DNA of 64,000 bases from Legionella_C sp048541585 (GTDB taxonomy: Bacteria; Pseudomonadota; Gammaproteobacteria; Legionellales; Legionellaceae): NCBI RefSeq assembly GCF_048541585.1, contig NZ_CP183303.1, positions 2,790,001 to 2,854,000 of the forward strand, read 5' to 3'. Shown piece after piece: positions 8,678 through 17,359 of the stretch. Below the pieces are notes generated by a model that saw only the letters and a program-made list of their open reading frames with translations, made no database searches and was not told the DNA's origin. Position 1 is the stretch's first letter; each line of letters starts with the position of its first letter. The position numbers and the translations under genes were made by a program.

Positions 8678-9760
8678 ATGCAAAAATTCTTGGACAATAT
8701 TTTTAGTGATTATGGCAGTAATCTACGCAAAAAATTAATCGGTATTTACGGATTGCTAATTTTTTATCATTTAGTTGTATGGTTGTGGGCTTTTTATTCC
8801 TTTCATGATAATCCAGTTTTATTTAGCACCGCAGTATTAGCCTATACTTTTGGTTTACGCCATGCCGTAGATGCCGATCACATTGCTGCAATAGATAATG
8901 TTACCCGTAAATTAATGCAAGAAGGAAAGCGGCCAATATCAGCTGGCTTATTTTTCTCCCTAGGTCATTCTTCCGTCGTAATGATTGCTACGGTGTTGGT
9001 TGCTTTGACTACTTCCGTACTAACGCATAGTAACTTAACTCGCTGGCATGAGTTTGGCAGTCTCGTTTGTACTTCAATTTCAGCTCTTTTTTTAATATTG
9101 ATTGCATTCATTAATACGCTTATTCTTATTTCTACTTTCAAAGTCTTTCGGCAAGCACGGCGAAGCAATACTTATGCTGTTGAAGATATTGATAAACTAC
9201 TAAATTCGCAAGGATTTCTTGCTAGAAAGTTCCGCCGCTTTTTTCAAGTTATTACTAGTAGTTGGCAAATGTATCCTGTGGGATTTTTATTTGGACTTGG
9301 GTTTGATACCGCAACTGAAATAATCTTACTTGGGATCGCAGCTTCAGAAATTGTTCATGGTCTATCTTTCTGGTCAGTATTAATTTTTCCTGCATTGTTT
9401 ACGGCAGGAATGACCCTCATTGATACGACCGATAGTGTCCTTATGGTAGGCGCATATGGATGGGCTTTCATGAAACCTATTAGAAAACTCTATTATAATT
9501 TAACCATTACTTTTGTTTCCGTTTTAGTTGCTTTTTGTCTAGGAGCTGTTGAAGTATTAGGAATAATTGCTAATAAAATTGAGGCAAATGGTTATATGTG
9601 GAGTCTAATTAAAGGCATAAATAATCATTTCGACATTTTAGGATATATTATTTTGGGTATTTTTATGGTTAGTTGGCTTATCTCAGTTGTAACCTATAAA
9701 TTCATGCGATTTGAAAAAATAAAATCAAATAAAAACAACAATCAATTTGATAAAAATTAA
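8678..9760 (+). CDS. NiCoT-family nickel/cobalt transporter
   Basis: An inner-membrane permease of about 360 residues with roughly eight membrane spans. It has the family signature HX4DH in FGLRHAVDADHIAAIDN (H62, D67, H68 from this start), LGHSSVV in the next helix, and the second signature GFLFGLGFDTATE near residue 205. It imports Ni2+ or Co2+. The frame is open from a TTG at 8663, but the ATG at 8678 is the more natural start; neither has a strong Shine-Dalgarno. A C-terminal lysine/asparagine-rich tail ends the protein. It follows the DUF4331 gene closely and is ended by a hairpin terminator. Confidence 0.88.
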   Translation: MQKFLDNIFSDYGSNLRKKLIGIYGLLIFYHLVVWLWAFYSFHDNPVLFSTAVLAYTFGLRHAVDADHIAAIDNVTRKLMQEGKRPISAGLFFSLGHSSVVMIATVLVALTTSVLTHSNLTRWHEFGSLVCTSISALFLILIAFINTLILISTFKVFRQARRSNTYAVEDIDKLLNSQGFLARKFRRFFQVITSSWQMYPVGFLFGLGFDTATEIILLGIAASEIVHGLSFWSVLIFPALFTAGMTLIDTTDSVLMVGAYGWAFMKPIRKLYYNLTITFVSVLVAFCLGAVEVLGIIANKIEANGYMWSLIKGINNHFDILGYIILGIFMVSWLISVVTYKFMRFEKIKSNKNNNQFDKN

Positions 9761-9813
9761 CTTTATTTTTTTAAAAAATTTTAATATACGTACTAAGTGA
9801 CTATGAGTTGTTT

Positions 9814-9847
9814 CAGATTAAGCCTGATAATCTGTTGATTTTTTCTA
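9814..9847 (+). terminator. intrinsic terminator after the Ni/Co transporter
   Basis: A stem CAGATTA / TAATCTG (9814-9820, 9828-9834) is followed by TTGATTTTTTC. The rest of the gap up to 10122 is AT-rich and shows no gene. Confidence 0.6.
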
Positions 9848-10122
9848 AAATAATTGGGCCCACTGCAGCTTGACAAAGCCCTCCCCCTTATAATCTATAA
9901 ATAAAGCAGGTATATTGCAGATTTTTATCTAACTATTTTAAAAAAAGAGGCTGTAGGATACAAAAAGTGAGTAAGCATATTTTATATTGAAAGAATAGTA
10001 TGGTCATAACATTGATATTGCCTAAACCAGCAAGTAAATTTAGAGATTGGTAGATAAATTTATCATTTAACATAATTTAAAGTAGCTTTCTGTTCCCTAA
10101 GGATGAATTACTAGGATTGTAA

Positions 10123-11778
10123 ATGCCTAAAAAAAAAATTAACTTTATAAAGAATTATTTTAATAGAAAAGTAAAAGCAGTTGATCAATCTGTTCAAATT
10201 TCAAAGCAACAAGAAAATACTCAACAACATGAAAAAGAACTAAATAAAAAACATTTAAAACGCATAGAGATTTTACTTTCAAAAATTGAATATTATCGTA
10301 ATCAAATAAGCAAACTTACAGAGCGCAATCAAACCCTAGTTGAGCAGAAAAAAACGCAATTTTCTAAAATTAAAAAATTACAAGAAAATACTCAACAACA
10401 GAAAAAAGAATTAAATGAAAAACATTTAAAACGCATAGAAGCGCTACTTTCTCAAATTGAATATTATCGTAATCAAATAAGCAAACTTATAAAAGGTAGA
10501 AACATACTACTTAAGCATAACGAAGTCTTTAAAAAGAAAATAAGACATTATACAGCGAAGGCTAAAGCAGATTTAAAGCCTTTTGCTACATCTGTAACGC
10601 CAAGCCTAAGAGTTACCAAATTTTTTGATAGCATGTTTAATTTTGCGCAATTTACTAGTCGTTATATTGATAACCTGCAATCTGATTCTTATATCTTTAT
10701 AGGCAAGCTAGATTTATTAGCCATAGCGACCTTGAAAGCGCGCTTTGGAGGAAAAATAATTTGGTATGTAAATGAGCACCCTTTATCCGATTTACAACGT
10801 TACTTTTCATCAAAGTTATATAATAAGGTTGACCGACAATTTATAAATTATCTAGATACTATACACCAAGAGATGTTATCTGTTATTGATCTGTGTATTT
10901 GTACTGGCCAAGGTTATGCTGATATTTTAAGCCGTACTGGAGTTCAAGCATACAATATCAATCGCTATATTGATGTTGATATTAATGTTATCGATAATCT
11001 TGACGATAATATCATTCGCGACAAGTTATTTTTAGATCCAACTAAGCAAATTATTTTAGCTTACCCTTGTACTATATACCCTACTTCGGATTTTATAAGT
11101 ATTCTTAAATATATGTTGAGCTTGCCTAAAAATTATATTTTGCTTCACATAGGTAGATTTGCAAGTAAAGAGCTTCAATCAGAATCAGAATATTATCGAG
11201 ATATAATGGGGTTAAAAGACAGAGTAAAATTTTGTGGCCATTATGAAAAGTCCGAGATGCTTCAAATTCTTAAGGGGTGCCATTTAGGTATTGTTCATCA
11301 AGCAGCTTCTGTAGAAAGTAATCGGCTTAGTCTACATAATCGCTATGCTGATCTAATAGCAGCAGGTTTACCCTTTATTGCGACGGAAAACGAAAGCTTG
11401 TCTTTCTTATTAGAAAATAAATTAGCTGTTATTATTTATGACTGGACTTGTTTAGAAAGCATGAAAAATGCAACCTTAACCATGATTAATCAATTAGATC
11501 AATCCCGTATAGCCATACGAGATTTACGCAAATACTTTGATATACAAATGTATGACTCTATATTTAAAACAATTTTCTCTAAAATTAAAACTATTAGTCT
11601 TATTAGCCAAGTGGATTGGCGAAAGGTAGTAGAATTACCGCCCTTTTTAACTTATTTATTAGAAAATAATTTAAAAATTAAAGTATTAAGCCCAGAAGAT
11701 AAGAGTGTCTCTTCAACTAATCTAATAAATAATATTATGTCGCATCCAAATATCACTTTTATTTCCCACAACAGTTAA
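10123..11778 (+). CDS. coiled-coil plus GT-B (family 4-like) glycosyltransferase
   Basis: 551 residues. Residues 1-150 form a basic coiled coil built from two near-identical 57-residue repeats. From about residue 165 a GT-B glycosyltransferase-like domain follows: a Rossmann strand YIFIGKLDLLAI, GKIIWYVNEHPLSDL, an acceptor-side segment DLCICTGQGYADIL, and a donor-side region with LLHIGRF, RVKFCGHYEKSEMLQILKGC and DLIAAGLPFIATENESLSFL. It probably transfers a sugar to surface polysaccharide or to a host target. The last 40 residues look like the start of a second GT-B domain, which continues in the same frame in the next gene after one TAA stop. This suggests a larger multi-domain protein that has been split. 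Confidence 0.65.
   Translation: MPKKKINFIKNYFNRKVKAVDQSVQISKQQENTQQHEKELNKKHLKRIEILLSKIEYYRNQISKLTERNQTLVEQKKTQFSKIKKLQENTQQQKKELNEKHLKRIEALLSQIEYYRNQISKLIKGRNILLKHNEVFKKKIRHYTAKAKADLKPFATSVTPSLRVTKFFDSMFNFAQFTSRYIDNLQSDSYIFIGKLDLLAIATLKARFGGKIIWYVNEHPLSDLQRYFSSKLYNKVDRQFINYLDTIHQEMLSVIDLCICTGQGYADILSRTGVQAYNINRYIDVDINVIDNLDDNIIRDKLFLDPTKQIILAYPCTIYPTSDFISILKYMLSLPKNYILLHIGRFASKELQSESEYYRDIMGLKDRVKFCGHYEKSEMLQILKGCHLGIVHQAASVESNRLSLHNRYADLIAAGLPFIATENESLSFLLENKLAVIIYDWTCLESMKNATLTMINQLDQSRIAIRDLRKYFDIQMYDSIFKTIFSKIKTISLISQVDWRKVVELPPFLTYLLENNLKIKVLSPEDKSVSSTNLINNIMSHPNITFISHNS
10210..10489 (+). repeat. internal tandem duplication in the coiled coil
   Basis: Two copies of about 109 bp (10210-10318 and 10381-10489) are offset by exactly 171 bp (57 codons). 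They encode nearly the same residues, for example KHLKRIE and IEYYRNQISKL in both. The high DNA identity indicates a recent in-frame duplication. Confidence 0.85.
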
Positions 11779-11787
11779 GGAATTATA

Positions 11788-12981
11788 ATGAATGATGCTT
11801 TTATAATACCTTATTTAAATCAAGTAGCAGCGACATCTATACCTTATGAAAACTGTATGCTTACTAATATTGTCGATCATATAGGGGATGTGCTTAAAGC
11901 TGATGCATATGTTGCTTATCTTGTAGAGGCTGTATGGGCAGCTTATACGTTAAAACAAAAGTTTGCTACCGGGCTTACATACCTTGATCAAGTAGAGATA
12001 CCTAGTCTATACAAGCAAAGTGATAGCCTCGACTCAAATATGAATTTTCTTGATATTTATAATCATTTCACTGCAAAGGCTATGCTTAAAAAAGTCGATA
12101 AAATCATAACTACCGATGAACCATTACAAAATCTTATACAAGAAGAATACTCTTTTAAAGATATTATCTCTATAGCCAATTATCCCTATTACCATAAACT
12201 AAGAGTAAACAACCAAGCATCTATTCGTAAGCTATGTAGTGCCACTGACTCAGATATATTAATTCTTTACCCCAATAGTATTGACTCAACCTCTCAATTT
12301 GAAATTATAATATTAGATTGGTTAGCTCAATTGCCTTTGCACTTTAAGATGGTTTTTGTTGGTTTTATTCCATCTAATTATCTTCAGGAATTAAACAGCT
12401 ATGTTGAAAAGACTGGGATAAGAGATAGGATCACCTTTTTAGGTGAATGTGAACATAGTTCCATAACCGAGCTGTATAGTGGCGCTGATTTTAGCTTTAT
12501 TTGTCTTAATCCGGAGAATCCTCCTAATTATCTTGCATTATCTAATACCATTTTTGATTGTATTAATGCCAGACTGCCTATACTTTCTTATGACGTGCCT
12601 ACACATAAATTTTATATTGAGCAATACAAAATTGGAGAAGTCTTTTCTCTAGAGGAACAACCTGCTCAAGTTCCCAATATAATTAAACAATTTGCCAGTA
12701 AGTTAGCAATATATCGAAATAACCTTGAAAATGCAGCAAGCTCACTTACTTGGGAAGCACAAGAGGATAAGTTTTTAAGGTTTATTGGTTATCCAAAAAC
12801 CGTAACTTTTATTGGTAAATACGATCTAAGTAATAATAGCCGTACATTGCGCATGGCACAAACCTTAGTAAATCTAGGAACTAAGGTAAATATTGTAACA
12901 ACCAATGATCCTAAAGAACCGATCAAGCATATCAATTATTACAATATTCACACCTATTTTAGGCAGTATTTATCTACTTAA
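11788..12981 (+). CDS. GT-B glycosyltransferase-like protein, probably part of a split multi-domain enzyme
   Basis: 397 residues. It starts inside what looks like the N-terminal half of a GT-B domain (DAYVAYLVEAVWAAYTLK, then GLTYLDQVEIPS). A donor-binding half follows with ILILYPNS, FKMVFVGF, DRITFLGECEHSSITELYSGADFSF and DCINARLPILSYDV. The last 50 residues (TVTFIGKYDLSNNSRTLRMAQTL, here in two blocks) read like the opening strand and helix of another glycosyltransferase domain and then stop at 12981, 30 bp before a partial tRNA-Arg copy. The frame is the same as the upstream gene, with only TAA and three codons between them. An AAGGA Shine-Dalgarno 6 nt before the ATG would allow separate translation. 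Confidence 0.6.
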   Translation: MNDAFIIPYLNQVAATSIPYENCMLTNIVDHIGDVLKADAYVAYLVEAVWAAYTLKQKFATGLTYLDQVEIPSLYKQSDSLDSNMNFLDIYNHFTAKAMLKKVDKIITTDEPLQNLIQEEYSFKDIISIANYPYYHKLRVNNQASIRKLCSATDSDILILYPNSIDSTSQFEIIILDWLAQLPLHFKMVFVGFIPSNYLQELNSYVEKTGIRDRITFLGECEHSSITELYSGADFSFICLNPENPPNYLALSNTIFDCINARLPILSYDVPTHKFYIEQYKIGEVFSLEEQPAQVPNIIKQFASKLAIYRNNLENAASSLTWEAQEDKFLRFIGYPKTVTFIGKYDLSNNSRTLRMAQTLVNLGTKVNIVTTNDPKEPIKHINYYNIHTYFRQYLST

Positions 12982-13010
12982 AGCTATATTCTAAGCTCTA
13001 CTCTAAGATA

Positions 13011-13058
13011 GCGCGCTAAGAGAGACTTAACCCCCCCCACTTCTTAGTTCAAAGCCAA
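13011..13058 (-). repeat. degenerate tRNA-Arg 3'-end copy A (attachment-site scar)
   Basis: Starting GCGCGCTAAGAGAGACTT and ending TTAGTTCAAAGCCAA, this aligns with the 3' half of the intact tRNA-Arg at 23528-23604, with several changes and an expanded C run. It is the most decayed recognisable outer boundary of the island. Confidence 0.6.
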
Positions 13059-13165
13059 TTTTAATTTATAATAAATGTTAATAAAATTAGTAGCTTGTAA
13101 TGTAGTAATTCTATTAATTGCTGCCTAGAACCGCATGAAACAAATAAGCAAACTCCTACGCTTTG
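13059..13165. repeat. island left-end block, copy A
   Basis: Matches the sequence just inside copies C and D: an AT-rich start with AATGTTAATAAAATTAG, then TGTAGTAATTCTATTAAT, GCATGAAACAA and CTTTGTTACAAATCTGC. The shared block runs for about 110 bp and does not encode a visible protein. Confidence 0.6.
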
Positions 13166-13169
13166 TTAC

Positions 13170-13272
13170 AAATCTGCCAAAATCCATAAAGCTGGCCCAT
13201 TCATTTTCTGTTGCTAATACAGTTTCCTTTTAGCAGCAAAATTTTTTTATTGTTTCTGAGTACTTAACATTT
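13170..13272 (-). pseudogene. remnant of a DUF1016 nuclease C-terminus
   Basis: The reverse strand reads KYSETIKKF, then a stop, then KETVLATENEWASFM. This aligns with KYSVLKESKQIF and KTVLPTEKELISFI at the end of the DUF1016 gene at 19894-20906, in the same position relative to the tRNA-Arg copy. It is a short dead fragment of a second such gene. Confidence 0.65.
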
Positions 13273-13279
13273 ATATTTT

Positions 13280-14362
13280 TTAACAATGGAAATTAAGACT
13301 TAAATAAAATCCACCTATTGCAAAGTTGCTCTGAACATGTTTTACACTTGATGTAGATAACGATCCGGAATCCAAAGCAATCACATTTGTATTGGTTTCA
13401 TAGGATGTCAATGGATTAAAATAAATTGTTCCCATATATCCTAATTCAATATTTAGCTCTCGATCTAACATCATATGGTGTGTATAGCTTATGCCAACTT
13501 TACCATCAATTGCAGGTACTATTTGGGTTACACTATCACTACCTACTTTTTCTTTATTTAGTTGTATATTTATTAATTTCAAATAAATTGAACTACCTTG
13601 AAACTTATACTCAGCAGGTTTAACCTTTCCCATTAAAAAAGAGCCCGCAATTTGTCCAACCAAGTTAAAATTGTGATAAAAATGATAATTATTTAATAAA
13701 CCTAGACGCGCACCTGCTCCACTAAATGTTGATGTATTGTTTAATGAGAAAGTTATTTTTGGCTCACCATAGAAATGAGAGATTAATTTTTCTTTTATCC
13801 AAACTCCACTTAGACCAGTGAAAACACGTGTACGTAAATCAGTTCCAAAATTAATAAATTTACCAATATCCAAATTAACGGCATTATAGCCAAAATTTAA
13901 TTTTGCTCTTGCACGTTTTAAATCGGCGATGCCAGTAATAGCGCCAGCCTCAGGTGGCGTACCAGTTTGTGAAAAAGGGGAAACCCACTGCGTTATCGGA
14001 TTAACATTAACTCTATCTTTATCTGTAGTATTTAAAGAGTACCAATTAAGTTGAACATCATTACCAGGATTAAAAATATAGCCACCACCTAGATGAAAAC
14101 CAGTATTGAAATCAGGATTAATTGCGTTGATTTGCCACTGTGGTGTAGGAATCGGAAGAACGGTCGTAGTAGCTGACCACCCTAAATTACCAGCCTCTGG
14201 TTGTAAAACTAATGCGCTAATAGTGAACTCAAACCCCGTTTTTAACATTGGAATAAAGACCGGTGCCTCAACAGGTTGTACTTCACCCATCCCTCCAGCA
14301 AAACTAAAGCAATGAACACTTTGTATGCAAATAATAGCAAGTAATTGGTGGAATCCTTTCAT
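13280..14362 (-). CDS. Legionella_OMP-family outer membrane protein
   Basis: 360 residues. A signal peptide covers about 1-22 (MKGFHQLLAIICIQ then CFSFA), followed by alternating strands rich in aromatic and glycine residues typical of a beta-barrel, such as FHLGGGYIF, RAKLNFGYNAVNLDIGK and FAIGGFYLSLNF at the C-terminus. The pattern fits the family of the Legionella major outer membrane protein and its Lpg1974-like paralogues, which form pores in the outer membrane. The gene's 3' end abuts the dead nuclease remnant, and it lies between tRNA-Arg copies A and B, so it behaves as island cargo. Confidence 0.82.
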   Translation of the reverse strand: MKGFHQLLAIICIQSVHCFSFAGGMGEVQPVEAPVFIPMLKTGFEFTISALVLQPEAGNLGWSATTTVLPIPTPQWQINAINPDFNTGFHLGGGYIFNPGNDVQLNWYSLNTTDKDRVNVNPITQWVSPFSQTGTPPEAGAITGIADLKRARAKLNFGYNAVNLDIGKFINFGTDLRTRVFTGLSGVWIKEKLISHFYGEPKITFSLNNTSTFSGAGARLGLLNNYHFYHNFNLVGQIAGSFLMGKVKPAEYKFQGSSIYLKLINIQLNKEKVGSDSVTQIVPAIDGKVGISYTHHMMLDRELNIELGYMGTIYFNPLTSYETNTNVIALDSGSLSTSSVKHVQSNFAIGGFYLSLNFHC

Positions 14363-14703
14363 CTTAATAAGCCGACTAATTTAAGAGTCACGAAGATAAC
14401 TCAATTTTAAGTACTTGAAAAGATAGAATTAATAAAATTGAAATATCAAATTTTAAAAATACTTGAGGCGCCTTTACTTTATCAATCTAACAAAAATAAA
14501 TAATATAAATTACCTTAATTTGATTTTAAAAAATGACATGCTCGTCAAGACTAAATCTCGACACCTTAGTTTGAAGCCTGCTGTTTAATTTAAAAATTCT
14601 TATTTTTTAGAAAACTATGATGCATCAAATTTAATTCTGTAAAAGATACATAAGCAATGTTTGTGGGGGCACCATCCAAGTTAAGTTTTGAAAATAATAT
14701 TTA
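14363..14703. other. intergenic stretch containing attachment scar B
   Basis: An AT-rich region between the outer-membrane protein gene and a small secreted-protein gene. Apart from the partial tRNA-Arg copy at 14535-14578 nothing coding was recognised. Confidence 0.4.
14535..14578 (-). repeat. degenerate tRNA-Arg 3'-end copy B
   Basis: Contains CTCGACACCTTAGTTTGAAG, matching CCCGACACCTTGGTTCGAAG of the intact gene, preceded by TGATTTTAAAAAATGACATG. That flank resembles the sequence beside copies D and E. Substitutions suggest an old insertion scar. Confidence 0.55.
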
Positions 14704-14880
14704 TTAAAGATCAAATGTATTTAATAATTTAGAGGGAATATCCGAGAAAGGTTCGACAAGTTTTATTGTTTGTTCAACAGTACTCAAAGGGAATGGAGAA
14801 GGAACTTTTTGTTTATCAATTGCATAGGCTACTGATAATAAACTGGCGAATACAATCGCTAGTAAAAACTTATAATCCAT
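14704..14880 (-). CDS. small secreted protein (58 aa)
   Basis: An open frame of 58 residues. The first 20 (MDYKFLLAIVFASLLSVAYA) form a clean Sec signal peptide with an A-Y-A cleavage site. The mature part is about 38 residues, IDKQKVPSPFPLSTV and on to SDIPSKLLNTFDL. No cysteine follows the cleavage site, so it is not a lipoprotein. Its family is not recognised. A GGAAAT is found about 8 nt upstream of the ATG. It lies between tRNA-Arg copies B and C with no partner gene, so its role is unknown. Confidence 0.5.
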   Translation of the reverse strand: MDYKFLLAIVFASLLSVAYAIDKQKVPSPFPLSTVEQTIKLVEPFSDIPSKLLNTFDL

Positions 14881-15144
14881 TTTTTATTTCCATAAAATAA
14901 AATTTTACTAACGCATGCTAGCTTACTTCAATAAAATCGATAAAAAATTTCTTAAATTTTGCCATTTACAATCTACACGTGCAAAATTTAGTTAGCAATT
15001 TAACATCATTTGTACCGAAGTATAGCCAACTCAGCAACAGTCTTAAATTTTAATTCATGACAGATGCTACAATTTTATACTAAATAAACCCAAAAGCTCT
15101 AAAGTAATCATTTAATTATAACTTATTGATTTTAAAGTTTAAAT

Positions 15145-15191
15145 AACTCGTCCAAAAGAGTTCGAATCCTGATACCTTGGTTCGAAGCCAA
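15145..15191 (-). repeat. partly conserved tRNA-Arg 3'-end copy C
   Basis: Contains GAGTTCGAATCCTGATACC and then TTGGTTCGAAGCCAA, the latter identical to the anticodon arm of the intact gene. The bases just outside (15111-15132) match 22 bp outside the intact tRNA at 23494-23515 exactly, which marks a shared element end. Confidence 0.7.
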
Positions 15192-15310
15192 TATGTTGAA
15201 AATAAAATATTAATAAAATCATAAGATTGCGATGTAACGATTCTGCGAACTTCTGCCTGTAACTGGTAACTGCATGAAACAACTATAGATATATTTAGTT
15301 TGTTACAAAC
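15192..15310. repeat. island left-end block, copy C
   Basis: Aligns with 19778-19893: AAATATTAATAAAATCA, ATTGCGATGTAAC, ACTGCATGAAACAACTA and TTTGTTACAAA are shared in order. Similarity ends about 15310, before the position where copies A and D carry the nuclease tail. The remaining gap to the uvsE start holds no supported gene. At about 15501-15530, CTCAGAGAGACTCAAACC may be one more tRNA-Arg scrap. Confidence 0.65.
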
Positions 15311-15533
15311 CCGCTACATTGTAAATCTAAATGAAACTTCTTTTATGCTATTTAATAAGTTAATGACTATACTGCTTTCGGTTTTCATCGCTTTAAAGAA
15401 TTTGAAGTCTTTTCCTACCATTTATCACCACTTATTTAAGCGTCTTGAACATAAGATAAGACCACTACTTTCTCGAAATCTGGTCAATAAATTTTCTTAA
15501 GCTCTATCTCAGAGAGACTCAAACCTCGCAAGT

Positions 15534-15558
15534 TAAGGTTGGGCCACTCGACCTAACA
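15534..15558. repeat. dispersed palindromic repeat, copy 2
   Basis: Reads AAGGTTGGGCCACTCGACCT and on to AACA. It matches the copies at 7101-7125 (complement) and 19602-19628. Confidence 0.55.
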
Positions 15559-15838
15559 TTTACTCTAATGCAAACTTGGATATGGCCAGTCTCATTAATG
15601 GATCGCACGGTGGTTATGTCGATTTCAATAATGCTTAAAATATATATCTTTTGTAAATTATCCTAAGTGCTGTGTCTAGCGAAAAAAACTACCCTCAATA
15701 GAATTAAAAGCTTAATATAGTACACAGTGCTCTCATGGTTATGTATCCTCTTATCTTGGCTTATTACTCATGTTTTTTAAAGATAAGAATGTTGAACAAG
15801 AAAAACATAATTAAATGTATTCCACAAGGTGTCGAATA

Positions 15839-16867
15839 ATGGTTTTTAAGCGAGTAGGATTTGCATGCAAATACATGGAATTTAATCAAAATCAAAGCGC
15901 CAAAACTTTAAAAAAAATACAACAAAATTTTTCGGAAAAAACGACTACTATTAAATGGCTTGAGTCGAGAAGCAAAGATGAAGTGGAAAAAAAATTATGG
16001 GAAATTATCACTCATAATACACGCTCTCTTTACAATCTTATTAATTACGTGGGGAATTTAGTTCCAGAGCAACGAATGGTTCGAATTGGTAGTGATCAAT
16101 TACCTGGATTTACTCATCCGAAATTTAAATACTTTTGGCAACAAGTAGATGTCTTAACTTTTCTGGAGGAAAAATTTCGTATTGCCGGTGACTTGGCTCG
16201 CCAATTAGATGTCCGCCTAAGTATGCATCCAGGGCAATTTGTGGTCCTTGCTAGTACTACACCCGATGTCGTTGAGCGCAGCATTGCTGAATTTGAATAC
16301 CATGCCAATATAATCAGGTGGATGGGATACGGTAAAACATTTCAGGATTTTAAATGCAATGTACATATTTCTGGTAAGCGAGGCCCGGAAGGCATTAAAT
16401 TAATTTTGGGTCGGTTATCACCAGAAGCAAGAAATTCTATTACCATTGAAAATGATGAAATGTCATGGGGTCTTGACGCAAGCTTAGAGCTTGAAAAAGA
16501 TTTAGCACTAGTTTTAGATATTCATCACCACTGGATAAAAACAGGTGAATATATCCAGATCAATGATGATCGGATACTTCGCGTTATAGATAGTTGGCGC
16601 GGTGTTCGACCAGTCATCCATTATTCGGTGTCGCCAGAGCATGTATTAACTTCTCATGCAATCGATGTTCTTCCTGATTTAAATGACCTACTGTCTAAAG
16701 GATACAATAAAAGTCAGCTCAGACAGCATAGTGACATGATGTGGAATGAAGCATGCAATGCCTGGGCAGGAACATTTAGGAGGAATTTTGATATTATGAT
16801 AGAGGCCAAAAATAAAAATTTAGCAAGTATTCCATTTGAAATAGCAACGCGGCATTCAATATACTAA
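15839..16867 (+). CDS. uvsE: UV damage endonuclease UvsE/UVDE
   Basis: 342 residues from the chosen start. This TIM-barrel endonuclease nicks DNA 5' of UV photoproducts and other lesions, giving an alternative to nucleotide excision. Family blocks in order: RVGFACKY at the N-terminus, VRLSMHPGQFVVLAS in the middle, a VHISGKRG strand, ITIENDEMSWG, LVLDIHHHW and a C-terminal QHSDMMWNEACNAW. These carry the metal-binding His, Glu and Asp residues. The frame extends upstream to 15815, but AAGGTG lies at good spacing before the ATG at 15839 and the family begins with this segment. It sits in the island between tRNA-Arg copies C and D, which suggests acquisition by transfer. Confidence 0.88.
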   Translation: MVFKRVGFACKYMEFNQNQSAKTLKKIQQNFSEKTTTIKWLESRSKDEVEKKLWEIITHNTRSLYNLINYVGNLVPEQRMVRIGSDQLPGFTHPKFKYFWQQVDVLTFLEEKFRIAGDLARQLDVRLSMHPGQFVVLASTTPDVVERSIAEFEYHANIIRWMGYGKTFQDFKCNVHISGKRGPEGIKLILGRLSPEARNSITIENDEMSWGLDASLELEKDLALVLDIHHHWIKTGEYIQINDDRILRVIDSWRGVRPVIHYSVSPEHVLTSHAIDVLPDLNDLLSKGYNKSQLRQHSDMMWNEACNAWAGTFRRNFDIMIEAKNKNLASIPFEIATRHSIY

Positions 16868-17359
16868 GTTTAATTTTAACTTTATTTTATCACTTTTATA
16901 GTTCTTCTACCTAAGTGAAATGACAAACGTAGCAAGCGTAGGCTTGATGAAGCGTTGCGTAATCAAGGTTTTAATCAGCTAAAATATACCTAGTACTTTT
17001 AAATAAATATTATCTTGGCTGGTTATATTCGGTTTTGAATTAAATAATTTACTTGATTGCGCTATGTTGCTTCATCAAGGCTAGCTCATGTTTAAAAATT
17101 ATTATATTGTCAACATATACCATAATATGTCGATGAATTTTAATTTTTTCGACATACTTACTCTTTTCAATTTATAAATTTTGAGAGAAGATAATTGTTC
17201 AAAATATCACAATAGTAATTTTTAAGTTCAATTAATTGTGTGATTCACAGAGATCCTCTCAATTTTTTTATTGCAAGCTCAAGTAAGTAGATTGAGGCTA
17301 TTGGCCAACATTTACTCTCACCTTTCATCTTCCCTAACCCATCTAAATAATATATATCT
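16868..17359. other. intergenic stretch with a long inverted repeat
   Basis: No gene is supported. It contains the inverted repeat described at 16936-17086; the rest is AT-rich. Confidence 0.4.
16936..17086. repeat. long imperfect inverted repeat, about 150 bp
   Basis: The left arm (16936-16967, with GGCTTGATGAAGC and TAATCAAG) and right arm (17052-17086, with CTTGATTGCGC and GCTTCATCAAGGCTAG) are complementary over about 32 bp with a few mismatches. They are separated by about 85 bp of AT-rich sequence. It could be a small non-autonomous insertion or a bidirectional terminator. Confidence 0.55.

Noticed and set aside
13032..13039. Run of eight C as a phase-variable tract
   Set aside because: It lies in a degenerate tRNA fragment with no reading frame or promoter that it could switch.
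15300..15500. Forward 66-residue reading frame
   Set aside because: It begins inside the repeated end block, and the residues look like translated AT-rich DNA.
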